Assembly: GCA_022797375.1 (NCBI GenBank)
Contig: JAAWKM010000006.1
Location: 1-51,553 of the forward strand
Source: Lachnospiraceae bacterium
GTDB lineage: Bacteria; Bacillota; Clostridia; Lachnospirales; Lachnospiraceae
Direction: 5' to 3'
DNA: 51,553 bases
Positions 1-9,153 of this stretch are shown here, one piece after another (position 1 is the first letter of the stretch; each line of letters opens with the position of its first letter). The position numbers were made by a program, and so were the translations under genes. The notes below the pieces were generated by a model. That model ran no database searches and was not told where the DNA came from. It saw only the letters and a program-made list of their open reading frames with translations.

Positions 1-934
1 AGTATGGCTGCATTGGGGCTTCATGGTTCTCACATAATAATTCGCACTGGTTTACCACATCCCACGGACAGTATACCTCTGTATTACCAAACCTGTAACC
101 ATCATACCATTCCTTAAAGAGAGTGTATTTGCCTGTAAGACCGTAATATTCCAGCATATCTGTTACTTCACTATCAGTGAAGCCAAAATACCTTGAAAAC
201 CTGCTATCAGAAATTCCCATTACTTTAAAATTATTTAAGCCTGTAAATATACTTTCTTTAGAAACCCTCAAACAGCCTGTAAGTACAGCAAATTCAAGAT
301 ATTCATTGGTTTTAAGGGCACTTCCAAAAAACAGCCGAATAAAATTTACCATTTCATCATAAAACCCGCTCTGGTATGCTTTGTCCAAGGGCACATCATA
401 TTCATCAATAATAATAATAACTTTTTTCCCATAATGCTGGCACAAAAGCCTGGATAACATATTAAGGCTTGAATATACATCTGCCATTGATTTAAATTTA
501 TTTGCAGCAATACACCTGGCATTTTCTTTATCATCTTCATCAAGCTGGCTGCTTTGTAATAATAATCTCTTATATGGGTATGCACTCCTGCTTATAATAA
601 CTTTTATCCCGTCAATAAAATCTTCAAATGACATTCCACCCACATCTTTCAAACTGAGGGAAATTACGGGATATTTTCCCTGGTACTTCTCACACAGCTC
701 TTTCTCCTTTGAAATGGCAAGCCCATTAAAAAGTGCCGCATCTGTACCTGATTTAAAAAATGTCTTTAACATATCCATATTCAGACTTTTACCAAAACGA
801 CGTGGGCGTGTAAACAAAGTTACTTCGCTTTTTGAGTTTAATAAATCCTTTATCATATCTGTTTTATCTATATAATAATAACCATTTTGAATGATTTTAC
901 TAAACGATTCTATTCCAATAGGTAACTGTTTCAT
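1..934 (-). CDS. ATPase-nuclease of the DUF1703 type, N-terminal part (runs off the window)
   Basis: The frame is open from an ATG at 934, behind an AAAGGAG ribosome site, for 311 codons to the window edge, so the 3' end is missing. Residues 43-50 read TRPRRFGKS, the P-loop variant of the AAA-ATPase_like family. Residues 172-182 (IIIIDEYDVPL) are Walker B, and EWYDGYRFG near residue 275 is the usual motif before the linker. Full-length members carry a C-terminal PD-(D/E)XK nuclease domain that would lie outside the window. The role of these proteins is not settled; mobile-element or defence functions are usually suggested. Fragments of the same family lie at 13428-13751 and 44640-45527. Family call is firm; whether the gene is intact cannot be seen. 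Confidence 0.85.
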   Translation of the reverse strand, partial: MKQLPIGIESFSKIIQNGYYYIDKTDMIKDLLNSKSEVTLFTRPRRFGKSLNMDMLKTFFKSGTDAALFNGLAISKEKELCEKYQGKYPVISLSLKDVGGMSFEDFIDGIKVIISRSAYPYKRLLLQSSQLDEDDKENARCIAANKFKSMADVYSSLNMLSRLLCQHYGKKVIIIIDEYDVPLDKAYQSGFYDEMVNFIRLFFGSALKTNEYLEFAVLTGCLRVSKESIFTGLNNFKVMGISDSRFSRYFGFTDSEVTDMLEYYGLTGKYTLFKEWYDGYRFGNTEVYCPWDVVNQCELLCENHEAPMQPY

Positions 935-985
935 TATTTACTCCTTTTATATATCATTCACATATCACAACTTTCAACTATATTA

Positions 986-1828
986 TTATTTTCTTAATTC
1001 ATCAATGATTTCAGCAGAAAGACCAGTTACTTGCATAATAAATTCTGTTGCCATATTCAACCCTATAAGGTTTTTAGCAATTTGCAGTTTTTCTGTTTCC
1101 CTGCCTTCTTGTCTGCCTTGTTCTACGCCTTCTTTATATTTTTCCCTTTCCCGCATAAGTAATGTCATATATTCCACCTGCCATTCTTTGTTTTCTTTGA
1201 TTTTCTGGACTTCCTGTGCCAGTTTTTCTGTGAAACTATCTTCTGCTGTATTGTTTTCTATAAACCTTAAGATATTCTTTGCATCCTCACTGATATTTCC
1301 CTTAGTACCAGCAGTATTAAAGAAAATTTTAGATGTACCATCTTCTAAAAATATCCTGTTATCTTCTTTACATACATTCTAAAATGTGTATCTCCACCGT
1401 CCTTTTCCAAAAGCATCAAATGTACAGATAAAAATAACAAAGCTCCGTGGCAGCTCACTGTAATCTGCCCCTTTTTCAATTGCGTTAAGGTCAATCATTC
1501 CAGAATAGTACCTGGTTCTTTTGGGAAGATTTTTGCTATTAGTAGTCTGGATTTCTATGTTGTATACAGTGCCTTTTTCATCTTTAAGATACACGTCTAA
1601 CCGTACACTTTTACTGTCTTTTGAAATATCAATAACTTTCTGTTCCTCTGGATACTCTATGTGGTCAATTTGGATATCCAGAAGCCGTTCTAACATCCCT
1701 TTGCATAATTCTGGGTTTCTCATAACCTTTGCAAACATAAAGTCATTGGAAATTCTTAAATTTTCCCAGAGCTGTTCCTCTGGAACTATAATTTTAATTG
1801 TACTCTCTTGCTGGCTCAAACCATGCAC
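986..1828 (-). pseudogene. Rpn/PD-(D/E)XK nuclease family gene cut by one in-frame amber codon
   Basis: From ATG 1828 the frame codes for a typical Rpn-family start (DFMFAKVMRNPE near residues 29-40). The nuclease core has Asp78 (VRLDV) and the E-x-Q motif at 92-94 (IEIQT). A TAG at 1379-1381 stops it at codon 150. The same frame then continues with no other stop to TAA at 986, giving 280 codons. The downstream part starts NVCKEDNRIFLEDGTSK and ends in the charged tail (REREKYKEG...GRQEGRE) seen in intact members, so only one base separates this from an intact gene. The mutated residue was probably Glu (GAG to TAG). Rpn proteins are DNases linked to RecA-independent recombination. The pseudogene call is an inference; readthrough is the alternative. 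Confidence 0.8.
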
Positions 1829-1950
1829 CTCTCTTTGTTTTAAGTATACTATTTTCCTAAAGTATATATCTATGTAACCTAACCATTATACCTTACAGTT
1901 TCTGGTAAACTGGCTACAACTTTCATAATATAATAACACCATGTAACAAT

Positions 1951-3138
1951 TTATTTTACAAAATACTGTCTTGATTTTTTTCTGTATGTATAACTCCAGA
2001 TATCCGCACCATTCTGAAAATCTTCTAAATACCTTATTTTCATTTGATATGCCTTCACTATATTCTCATTTGTATCTTGTGCTGTATTTTTATCTTTCTG
2101 CAATAACGTATATAGATCATCACAAGCAGGCAGTTTATTTATATCCACTATTCCCCTGTTTCTTACATATTTCAATAATCCAGTTTCCTGTGAGCTAAAT
2201 GATGTAACACCAAGTTCTAACAAATCTTTACCCATAGGAATAATACCAGATTTATAAAATAAGCTGTTACCACTATCAAATATAGGTGCATATTGTAACC
2301 AGTTAAGACTTTTACTGTTTCTTAATATTCCAAAATTATTTAAATGTCTGTCGGAGTTTGATATTACGAAATCTGTCAATATCTGGTATTCCATTAAATA
2401 TCTTATATTTAAGCCATGCTCGTAACATATCTGTATATAAAATTCATAATATGATTTATCATTTGGTTTCTTTCTGCTATTTACTATGTCTATTGCTGGT
2501 ATAAACTCTGTATCTATAGATGTAAAATTGGGACACTGGCAGCCTGTTATTTTCTTGCCATTAGATGATATTTTTATTAACTCATATGGTGTACTGTTAT
2601 ACTTTCCTTGCTTCTTGTGTATTTCTGTTGCAAATACTTCACTTATGCTTTGCCTGCATGAATCATTACAGTTTCCTTTTACAAGCCGCCTTACCCCATT
2701 TTCATCTATTATCCACTTTTTCTTTAAATCTCCTTTTAATGAAGCACTGGGAATAAAATTTGTCTTTCCGCTTATATCATGGCACAAATCTAATGAATAT
2801 GCTGATTTAAAATCATTCTTATATAAATTTATTTGTTTCCATGTAATATCTTCATTTACAGGACATAGCCAGTAATGGTCTGTCAATGACAGTCCTAAAT
2901 TTTCCATCATATACCGGAACGTAGATTTATTTTTTAAATCAAATTTTATATCCTGTCTTGTTACAGGTATACCTCTGTTCTTAACCCAGTCTGATAATCC
3001 CTTTTTATCTTTTACGTTTATCGGTAAATATCTTAGTGTATCACTATTATTGCTTATTTCTATTCTTGCAATGTTATCAGTATCATCTATATTTATTACA
3101 GCTACTTTCTTATCCTCATGTTTTATAAAGTAATTCAT
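1951..3138 (-). CDS. HipA-like kinase with the partner domain fused at its N-terminus
   Basis: 395 aa from ATG 3138, chosen because GCAGGAG lies 7 bases upstream; an earlier ATG at 3192 would overlap the neighbour and lacks a site. Residues 129-136 (PSASLKGD) match the HipA Gly/Ser-rich loop. Residues 261-270 (NSDRHLNNFG) are the catalytic Asp/Asn loop and IFDSG near 288 is the metal-binding DFG-like motif. Residues about 48-110 contain GIPVTR, then MMENLGLSLTDHYWL and DITWKQIN. This resembles the separate partner proteins at 14664 and 34956. HipA kinases phosphorylate targets such as glutamyl-tRNA synthetase in toxin-antitoxin systems; the substrate here is unknown. It follows a small 81-aa gene by 16 bases, so the two form an operon. 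Confidence 0.8.
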   Translation of the reverse strand: MNYFIKHEDKKVAVINIDDTDNIARIEISNNSDTLRYLPINVKDKKGLSDWVKNRGIPVTRQDIKFDLKNKSTFRYMMENLGLSLTDHYWLCPVNEDITWKQINLYKNDFKSAYSLDLCHDISGKTNFIPSASLKGDLKKKWIIDENGVRRLVKGNCNDSCRQSISEVFATEIHKKQGKYNSTPYELIKISSNGKKITGCQCPNFTSIDTEFIPAIDIVNSRKKPNDKSYYEFYIQICYEHGLNIRYLMEYQILTDFVISNSDRHLNNFGILRNSKSLNWLQYAPIFDSGNSLFYKSGIIPMGKDLLELGVTSFSSQETGLLKYVRNRGIVDINKLPACDDLYTLLQKDKNTAQDTNENIVKAYQMKIRYLEDFQNGADIWSYTYRKKSRQYFVK

Positions 3139-3154
3139 TATATTCACTCCTGCA

Positions 3155-3400
3155 CTAATCAAGCATTGATACATACCTGTTAAATTCTTCATCCATTAAT
3201 ACGGAATTTACATATAATCCTATCTCCAGCCTTAAAAATACTGGTGCCATCCAATCACCATCTGTGATATTTTTATACGTTGCACCCGCAGAACTATCTA
3301 TTACTTTATTTCCATATAATATATTTACAGTATTGCCATCATTATCTAATACCAGACTACACTCAGTATTATTTATTACTTCCTTATATATCAGCTTCAT
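3155..3400 (-). CDS. Small hypothetical protein upstream of a HipA-like kinase
   Basis: 81 aa, starting behind AAGGAGGCATTTAT and ending in TAG. I do not recognise the family. The sequence is acidic, predicted beta-rich at the start (LVLDNDGNTVNILYG), with a central motif GDWMAPVFLRLEIGLYVN and no membrane segment. It sits 16 bases ahead of the fused HipA-like kinase, so the pair is very probably co-transcribed. By analogy with kinase toxin loci it might be a regulator or antitoxin, but no DNA-binding helix-turn-helix is visible and this is only inference from position. Confidence 0.65.
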   Translation of the reverse strand: MKLIYKEVINNTECSLVLDNDGNTVNILYGNKVIDSSAGATYKNITDGDWMAPVFLRLEIGLYVNSVLMDEEFNRYVSMLD

Positions 3401-3556
3401 ATAAATGCCTCCTTATATAATTAATGCCTGGCTTCTTAATGCTTTAATAAAGACAACATCATTACAATCTATTATTTTCATCTTAAAATAGTACATTATT
3501 TCTATTTTTAAATTACCTGCCACTATTGTTAGTTTTATCCTGGTTTCTTCAATACT

Positions 3557-3929
3557 TTTCTCTGCTGTCCCAGTAGTCTGTTCCAAACTTAGCTATTACA
3601 GTGGTAAACTTTGTACAATGACTTAATAGTCAGCTATCATTAAACTATCCAGCAAACAGTAAAGAAATATATTCAACAACAAGTTTCAACTCACTGGGAT
3701 TAATACATGCAATTTCAAAATTCATAGGTAAAAGCAAGCACATGCCAAGACTGACTTTCACTTTATTAATCTCTGTTTTAGTCACGTCAGCGAGTTTCTC
3801 TATTTCCTCTACTAACAACCCATTTAATAATAAATTTTTAATAACAGTTATTTTCCCAAGAACTATTCCTATATCCTCTCCATCCGCTCTTGCAGCTTCT
3901 GCTTTATGGGCTATTATTTCTTCTGCCAA
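3557..3929 (-). pseudogene. Rearranged remnant of an Rpn-like nuclease gene
   Basis: Two pieces of the same family are joined in the wrong order. The first (from about 3929) resembles the C-terminal tail of the gene at 3953-5026: AEEIIAHKAEAARADGEDIGI, then LGKI. It then runs into a stretch resembling that gene's middle region (LVVEYISLLFAG). After a TAG at 3645 the match continues in the same frame with a second stop (FNDS, stop, LLSHCTKFTTVIAKFG), where the neighbour reads FGDSRLMKYDTKFDTVIAKYG. The stops fit CAG-to-TAG and CGA-to-TGA changes. This looks like a partial tandem duplicate of the neighbouring gene that recombined internally and then decayed. No function is expected. Confidence 0.65.
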
Positions 3930-3952
3930 CTCCTCAATAACTCAAATAACTA

Positions 3953-5026
3953 TTATACTTCGCTTTTATAAAGTAACAAATACTCCATCGCTTCTTCCGC
4001 TGTTAATGGATTATTTCTAGCATTAACAAGACGAACAATAATTTCTTCATCAGAATAACCTTCTTCTACTAAAGTTTCAATTTTTCCAAGAGCTATCCCC
4101 ATATCCTTTCCATCTGCCCTTCCACGGGCTGCTGCAGCTTCTACTTCACGTGCCACAATCTCTTCTACTTCTGAATAATATCCTGACATAGTTTTCAACT
4201 CCTCTCCATACTTAGCTATTACAGTGTCAAACTTCGTATCATACTTCATTAAACGGCTATCACCAAACTGCCCAGCAAACAGTAAAGAAACATATTCAAC
4301 AACAGGTTCCAATCCATTTTTTACTGTTTTACTCTCAAGTATACTCTTATCTATACAAACAAAATAAATATTTAACAAATCTGTTACAGCATTCATCCTT
4401 CCAACAAAGCTGCCAGGACTATCAGCCTGGTTATAATTCATATCTTTTAAACTATACCGCAACACTTTATTAGCCGCATCAGTATTCTTTCCAACTAACG
4501 TAATTCATACACTAAAGACTGGCATTAAAATCCCATAGTTAGTAGTCTGGTCAATTTTAGGTATCTGGTCACTAATTAATCTTGAACCATAATACAGACC
4601 CCTGTATGAAAGTGGATAATTCGGAGTAGAATTCCTTTGCATCTCTAAATTTAACCTAACCTGTACATATCTGCTACCTACTTCAGCCACTTTATCAGCA
4701 GGTACCCCAACCTTCACTAAAATGTCAAATTTAACAGTACCCTCTCCCTTTACATAGCTCTCACTGATAGTAATTTTATCATCAGTACCTGGCTTAACTG
4801 TTACCATGGGGTCTACAGACTCAATTAATCCAGCCACATCATCTACAGAACAATATTGGTACAATTCAATTGTTTCTTTAATTATAACTGCTAAAACACG
4901 CTTAATAGAAAAAACATTTTTAAAAGGAGCATCATAGGTAACATCTTTAAAATCAGATGACATCTTAAACATAGAACCCCCGGCTGAATTCCTGTTTTCA
5001 TCAAAAGCATGTATTTCCCTAACCAT
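3953..5026 (-). pseudogene. Rpn-like PD-(D/E)XK nuclease gene with one in-frame opal codon
   Basis: Start ATG 5026 follows GGGAGGTGTGGT. The first half carries the family start (TYDAPFKNVFSIKRVL) and the nuclease core (VKFDILV and NLEMQR). TGA at 4505-4507 interrupts at PVFSV. The same frame continues ITLVGKN... to TAA at 3953, giving 357 codons. The intact paralogue at 39868-40911 reads PVYSIWITLV at this point, so the stop replaces a Trp codon (TGG to TGA). The tail contains RGRADGKDMGIALGKIETLVEEG, the regulatory coiled region typical of the family. If the TGA is not read through, the product would be a truncated protein with most of the nuclease core. Confidence 0.8.
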
Positions 5027-5334
5027 ACCACACCTCCCTACTTTTATTAACAACACTTCACAAATCTTATACTACACTTCTATTTTAATTTTATCAAATT
5101 GCATAAACAAATGCAATTATTTGCACGCAACTTAAAAAGCACAAAAACAGTAAGCCTGGCAAATATATGAATAAGAAGAACAGAAGGGATTGTAAAATTG
5201 GCCGCCGAAGCATACAGCTTCTAACACTCCAAAAATACAATCCCATATCTGACTACAAAGGAACACTCTTAATTCCTAAAATAAAATAACAGCCATCTCT
5301 TACCCAAACCTGAATAACAGGTAACCTCACCGTC

Positions 5335-6084
5335 TTAACACCACTCATCAGTATCAATCTCGCAAACCTCTAGTATTTCGAGAGAATTGCAAAACTGGTC
5401 TAATGCAAAACACCCATCGCAAGACTCTGCTAAATAAAATGAAGGCATCCCCCAAGTAGAGCCTACAGCTTCCCTGGCACTGAACTTTAAGTCCTTAAAA
5501 TCAGAGGCATTAGCAGAACCTTGTGCAAGCACTTTTTGTCGTACGTTACTTCCATCAAAAGTAAAATATAACTCAAGCTCAATGGTGCTTTCATCATACC
5601 AAATGCCTGCTATGTCAACAATGGCGTGTCCCTCACTCATCTCACCACACTTAAAGAAATTTTCGCTGTTAAAATTATCACTTTCAAAAACACTTGGTGT
5701 AAATGCCTGGATTTCTTCTTCTGTAAAATATTTAACATCTGTCCTATAATTAACTTCTACCACTTCCGAAGCATAAAAACCTGATGTATATTCAATACAG
5801 GAACCATCAGAACCCGCTCCTTCCAAAAGGTCTTCCCGGAACCTGCCGCCTGGATAACCAGAAACTTCATAATAATATTCTTCACGTATACCATTAATAG
5901 AAGGTTCTTCTCTTTTCAAAACTTTTGTAACAGTTGTTTTTGGCGGACAAGAAGTATCATCACCAACGTATTCAATTTCCATACCACCAGCAAGATTATG
6001 CTCTAACCAGCCACCTCTGTACCGGCTGTCTTTCAAAATTACACTATCCCCAACTCTAAATTTTGAATTTTCTGAAATAAACAT
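5335..6084 (-). CDS. Hypothetical 249-aa protein with an SH3-like N-terminus
   Basis: Starts behind AAGGAAGGATTGTAA. I do not recognise a family. Residues 8-25 (FRVGDSVILKDSRYRGGW) look like a small beta-barrel of the KOW/SH3 type. The rest is acidic with Cys near 92 (CIEY) and three Cys in CDGCFALDQFC close to the end. There is no signal peptide or membrane segment, so it is probably cytoplasmic. The roughly 280 bases downstream of its stop (5057-5334) show no gene. The gene is divergent from the plus-strand gene at 6131; the two starts are under 50 bases apart and share an AT-rich promoter region (TATACTATAAT). Real gene likely; function unknown. Confidence 0.7.
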   Translation of the reverse strand: MFISENSKFRVGDSVILKDSRYRGGWLEHNLAGGMEIEYVGDDTSCPPKTTVTKVLKREEPSINGIREEYYYEVSGYPGGRFREDLLEGAGSDGSCIEYTSGFYASEVVEVNYRTDVKYFTEEEIQAFTPSVFESDNFNSENFFKCGEMSEGHAIVDIAGIWYDESTIELELYFTFDGSNVRQKVLAQGSANASDFKDLKFSAREAVGSTWGMPSFYLAESCDGCFALDQFCNSLEILEVCEIDTDEWC

Positions 6085-6130
6085 TTACAATCCTTCCTTT
6101 CTATACTATAATCACCATGGAGGTGTTTAC

Positions 6131-6550
6131 ATGAATTTTAACAACATTTTTGAATATGAAATAAAAATCTTTAAAACTTCGGCTTACATAAAAATGTATG
6201 AAATATACGAAAAACGTTTTATGCCACGCAAAAGCACCATGAAATACATTCCATTCAAAAATAAATACTACAGCTGCCAGGAGTATTATTCCCGAATACC
6301 AAGGTTTACGCTCCGATACAAAACACATAACTACAAAATTGAAAATAAAAATATTATATCCCTGAATTGCAAGGAGTGCCACGCTTTCCTCCAGGACTAT
6401 GCCCGTTTAATCTTAAAATATAGAATACAACCTGACAGCACAGAAGAAAGCAGGAGGTTTGAGGAAACTCCGCACCCAGTTCCATTAGAAACAGCAGAAC
6501 AGATAAAGCTGGCTACACTAGCTAAGTTTCAAAAAAGCTTGTGCAATTAG
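6131..6550 (+). CDS. Hypothetical basic 139-aa protein
   Basis: Plus-strand gene with a strong site, GGAGGTGTTTAC, directly before ATG 6131, and a TAG stop that overlaps the end of the minus-strand gene at 6547. The protein is rich in Lys, Tyr and Arg in its first 90 residues (KFKNKYYSCQEYYSRIPR-like composition) with a C-x2-C pair (NCKECHAF) near residue 80, which could bind a metal or nucleic acid. The opposite strand also has an open frame here (6101-6382), but that frame lacks a ribosome site. Function unknown. Confidence 0.65.
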   Translation: MNFNNIFEYEIKIFKTSAYIKMYEIYEKRFMPRKSTMKYIPFKNKYYSCQEYYSRIPRFTLRYKTHNYKIENKNIISLNCKECHAFLQDYARLILKYRIQPDSTEESRRFEETPHPVPLETAEQIKLATLAKFQKSLCN

Positions 6551-7725
6551 CAGCACACTTTCACCATACGCACGGCTTTCAGGCTTTCTTCCATTGCAAA
6601 CATTGACTCATTAAAAGAAACAAAACCATTTTCATCACTTTCTGGTTCTTTGTAGTCTGGCTTCCATTCAGCATATCTTTCTGCACCAAGATTTTCTAAC
6701 ATAGCAGCAGCACACAACTCAGGAGTCTGTTCCTTTACCCATTGTAAGGCTTCTCCATTACGTTTTACTGCTGCCATGCAAATCTCAGGTGTCTGCTCCT
6801 TTACCCATCTTAGAAGAAGCCCATTACGTTTTACTTCCCTTAAAGCATCTGCTTTACTTATTACAGGATTAGCAGACCTCCTGCCTTTCCAGCCCTCAGG
6901 ATAATAAAACAGCCTTAATGGGATACTGTCTGGAGAAAGGCTATACCCATCACAGTCCAGCCAGTCAGGTGGGTCAATAGCTTCCTTTTCGCAGTAATAT
7001 GCTGCTATGGCGTCTTTAAAACCTTTAGCCCCGTCCAGGATAAAATTCTCTACAGTTTTTCTAAATTCTAAAGGGCTGCTGAAATCCTTCTTTTCAAAAC
7101 CATATGGAGGAAGTCCTGCAAAAATCCAGTAATTTACAATATTCCTTAAGCAATTAATCTTATCCATTTCAATAGAAAGCCATCCTATAATTTTACTATC
7201 AGCACAGTCATTATTAAAATCATAACTGTAAACCTTGGTACTGCCACCAACCGCTACAGAGGAAGGTATTCTTCCACATCCACACACTTCAGCATTGCCA
7301 TAGACGCACGCATTTGGTTCTACTGAGGCATTACCACAAACTATTGCATTATCTGTAATCTCTGCACCATTTTCAACGCTTGCACACCCGCTAATTTTTG
7401 CATTTCCGTGTATTTTAGACCCTATAATACTGGCGTAGCCACAAACCACTGCATTTCCTGAAACCACAGAACCTTCCTCTATTACAGCATTGCCAGCCAC
7501 TAAAGCATCACCACAGACTACAGAATCATCAATAACTACAGCATTATCTTTCACCCATGCGTTACCACCATGGCTGAGATTATACTCCATACCTATCCAG
7601 CCACCCACATCACCCTTTTTTACACCACCAAAAGAACGTACAGCCCTTATCTGGCGCACTATAACATTCCTGTACACTGCATAGGCTTCCTTTTCTAAAC
7701 CTGTAAACTCATATTTCTTTTCCAT
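6547..7725 (-). CDS. Beta-helix (YdcK-like) protein with C-terminal DUF4116 repeats
   Basis: 392 aa. Residues 20-55 carry the VRQIRAVRSFGGVKKGDVGGW motif region that opens YdcK-like proteins. About 100 residues of left-handed beta-helix repeats follow (NAVVCGYASIIGSKIHGNAK and similar G-N-A/V steps of 5-6 residues). Residues about 300-345 hold two DUF4116 units (VKEQTPEICMAAVKRNG and VKEQTPELCAAAM). The same 22-residue unit is amplified in the genes at 30628, 32037 and 32935, so this is a fusion linking two repeat families. The role is probably scaffolding or protein binding; no catalytic residues are visible. The gene ends tail-to-tail with the plus-strand gene at 6131. Confidence 0.75.
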   Translation of the reverse strand: MEKKYEFTGLEKEAYAVYRNVIVRQIRAVRSFGGVKKGDVGGWIGMEYNLSHGGNAWVKDNAVVIDDSVVCGDALVAGNAVIEEGSVVSGNAVVCGYASIIGSKIHGNAKISGCASVENGAEITDNAIVCGNASVEPNACVYGNAEVCGCGRIPSSVAVGGSTKVYSYDFNNDCADSKIIGWLSIEMDKINCLRNIVNYWIFAGLPPYGFEKKDFSSPLEFRKTVENFILDGAKGFKDAIAAYYCEKEAIDPPDWLDCDGYSLSPDSIPLRLFYYPEGWKGRRSANPVISKADALREVKRNGLLLRWVKEQTPEICMAAVKRNGEALQWVKEQTPELCAAAMLENLGAERYAEWKPDYKEPESDENGFVSFNESMFAMEESLKAVRMVKVCC

Positions 7726-7798
7726 AAATAACCGCCTTTCTAAACTATTTTATAGTACATGACGATAACATAAGTACCACTGGCAAAGGAGGATACTT

Positions 7799-8407
7799 AT
7801 GTATAAAACTTATAACAGAATTTACACTAAACCTGATACTGGTAAAATGAAACTAATCCAAACAGATGCCGCTGGTAGCAAGCCCACATCACCCAAAGCA
7901 TATTATGACAGAAAAACAAGCACATTGCTCATCTAGTATACTTACATACGTATACGGCTGTCAGGTGATAAAACATGTTATGAACTATGGGAACACTACG
8001 AATACATGAAAAGAAGTATATCCATTGAAAACCCATCAGATGCCAGATTAACAGAACTTGCACTCCTTGCCATCAAAGAAGACCTTGGAGGTTCTGGATT
8101 AAAAGGATTAACTTTTGACTATTACGACTATACCACCAACTCTGTTGTTCCAAATCCCTGGGTTAAACGCTACAGCAGCGTCAAAGCTGAAGAATTTGCA
8201 GAACGGCTTTTCTGCGTCCTAGATTTGGAAATTGAACAAAAGTTATGTTCACAGCCAGGTTATGCGCACATTCCACGTCTTCTTAAACAAAAACTTCCAA
8301 ATGGAAAAACACTAGGTTCTTATGGAATCTGGAAACACACCAGGAAACCATTAGACAGGGAAGGACTGACAGGAATTGCTTACATTCCAAAAGTTAAAAA
8401 CATTTAA
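7799..8407 (+). pseudogene. Plus-strand gene interrupted by one in-frame amber codon
   Basis: ATG 7799 lies behind a perfect AAAGGAGGATACTT. The first 45 codons (MYKTYNRIYTKPDTGKMKL...) end at TAG 7934-7936. The same frame stays open to TAA 8407, with 23 codons bridging to an internal ATG at 8006 and no frameshift. Read as one gene it gives 202 residues, with a Tyr/Arg-rich centre (YTYIRIRLSGDKTCYELW) and a C-terminal part containing ERLFCVLDLEIEQK and GSYGIWKHTRKPLDREG. The internal ATG at 8006 has no ribosome site, which supports a single interrupted gene (CAG to TAG likely). I do not recognise the family. Confidence 0.65.
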
Positions 8408-9153
8408 CCCTCACAATTACCATGTTCACTTTATCATAAAAGGTTACACTGGCAGATGATGGTTTTCCAGCAACGAAGAAATAAGGTAAAAATTACACTG
8501 CTAAATTCTAGAAGTATAATTTATTAGGGTTTTAATGCAAAAAAAATTATAAACGTTACATAGTAATACTGAACAAATCTATCTGTTATAAAATGTTTAA
8601 AAGAGGGAAACATTACAGCTTCCCTCTGACAAACTACTTGTATTAAACAAAACTAGAAAACTATGGGCTAAGGAATGGCTGTATGAAGTTCTATCAGATA
8701 AATAATTTTATGCAATAACAACATTAATAACAAAACTTAGAAAGTAATCTGAAAATTAAAATTTCTTCCAGCCTTGGTAGAGTTTTTAAGTTAGAAAAAT
8801 TTGAAGTAATCCTGTATATTAAATACAAGCAATTTAATAAGCCTGTTAAATATATTATTAAAGATACAACTCCTTTCAAAAATTCTATTAAAAGTAATTA
8901 TAAAAGTAACTTTTTTCCACATTTCTTAAACTTAACACGAAAATTTCTTTAGCCAGAATTACTAATAAAGAAAACAATGGATAATGTTCAATAATCATGA
9001 AGATTATTAAAATACAAGTAAGACATCTAACACTAAATTTTTACAAAGACTACCAGACCTATAAAAATCTGACAATCTTTTTTGTGTAAAAAAGAAACTG
9101 TACACTAATTTTAATGTAACAGCTCCTTAAAATAAAAAACTTATTATTTTTTT
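8408..9153. other. Gene-free AT-rich stretch
   Basis: No convincing coding frame with a ribosome site is visible on either strand. A short plus-strand run near 8660-8700 (LWAKEWLYEVLSDK) could be a relic of a lost gene, but stops follow at once. It holds the probable terminator of the AriA/AriB-like operon at 8602-8632. Confidence 0.5.
8602..8632 (-). terminator. Probable terminator downstream of the PARIS-like operon
   Basis: AGAGGGAA (8602-8609) pairs with TTCCCTCT (8620-8627) around a 10-base loop. Read on the minus strand the stem is followed by TTTTAAAC. It lies about 520 bases past the stop of the DUF4435 gene, so it is a candidate only. Confidence 0.4.

Noticed and set aside
891-1382. 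163-codon plus-strand frame
   Set aside because: It lies opposite the Rpn-family gene and codes for a Phe/Ser-rich antisense sequence without a ribosome site.
6101-6382. 93-codon minus-strand hydrophobic frame opposite the 139-aa gene
   Set aside because: No ribosome site, while the plus-strand frame has a strong one; membrane-like look comes from the antisense of Lys/Tyr-rich codons.
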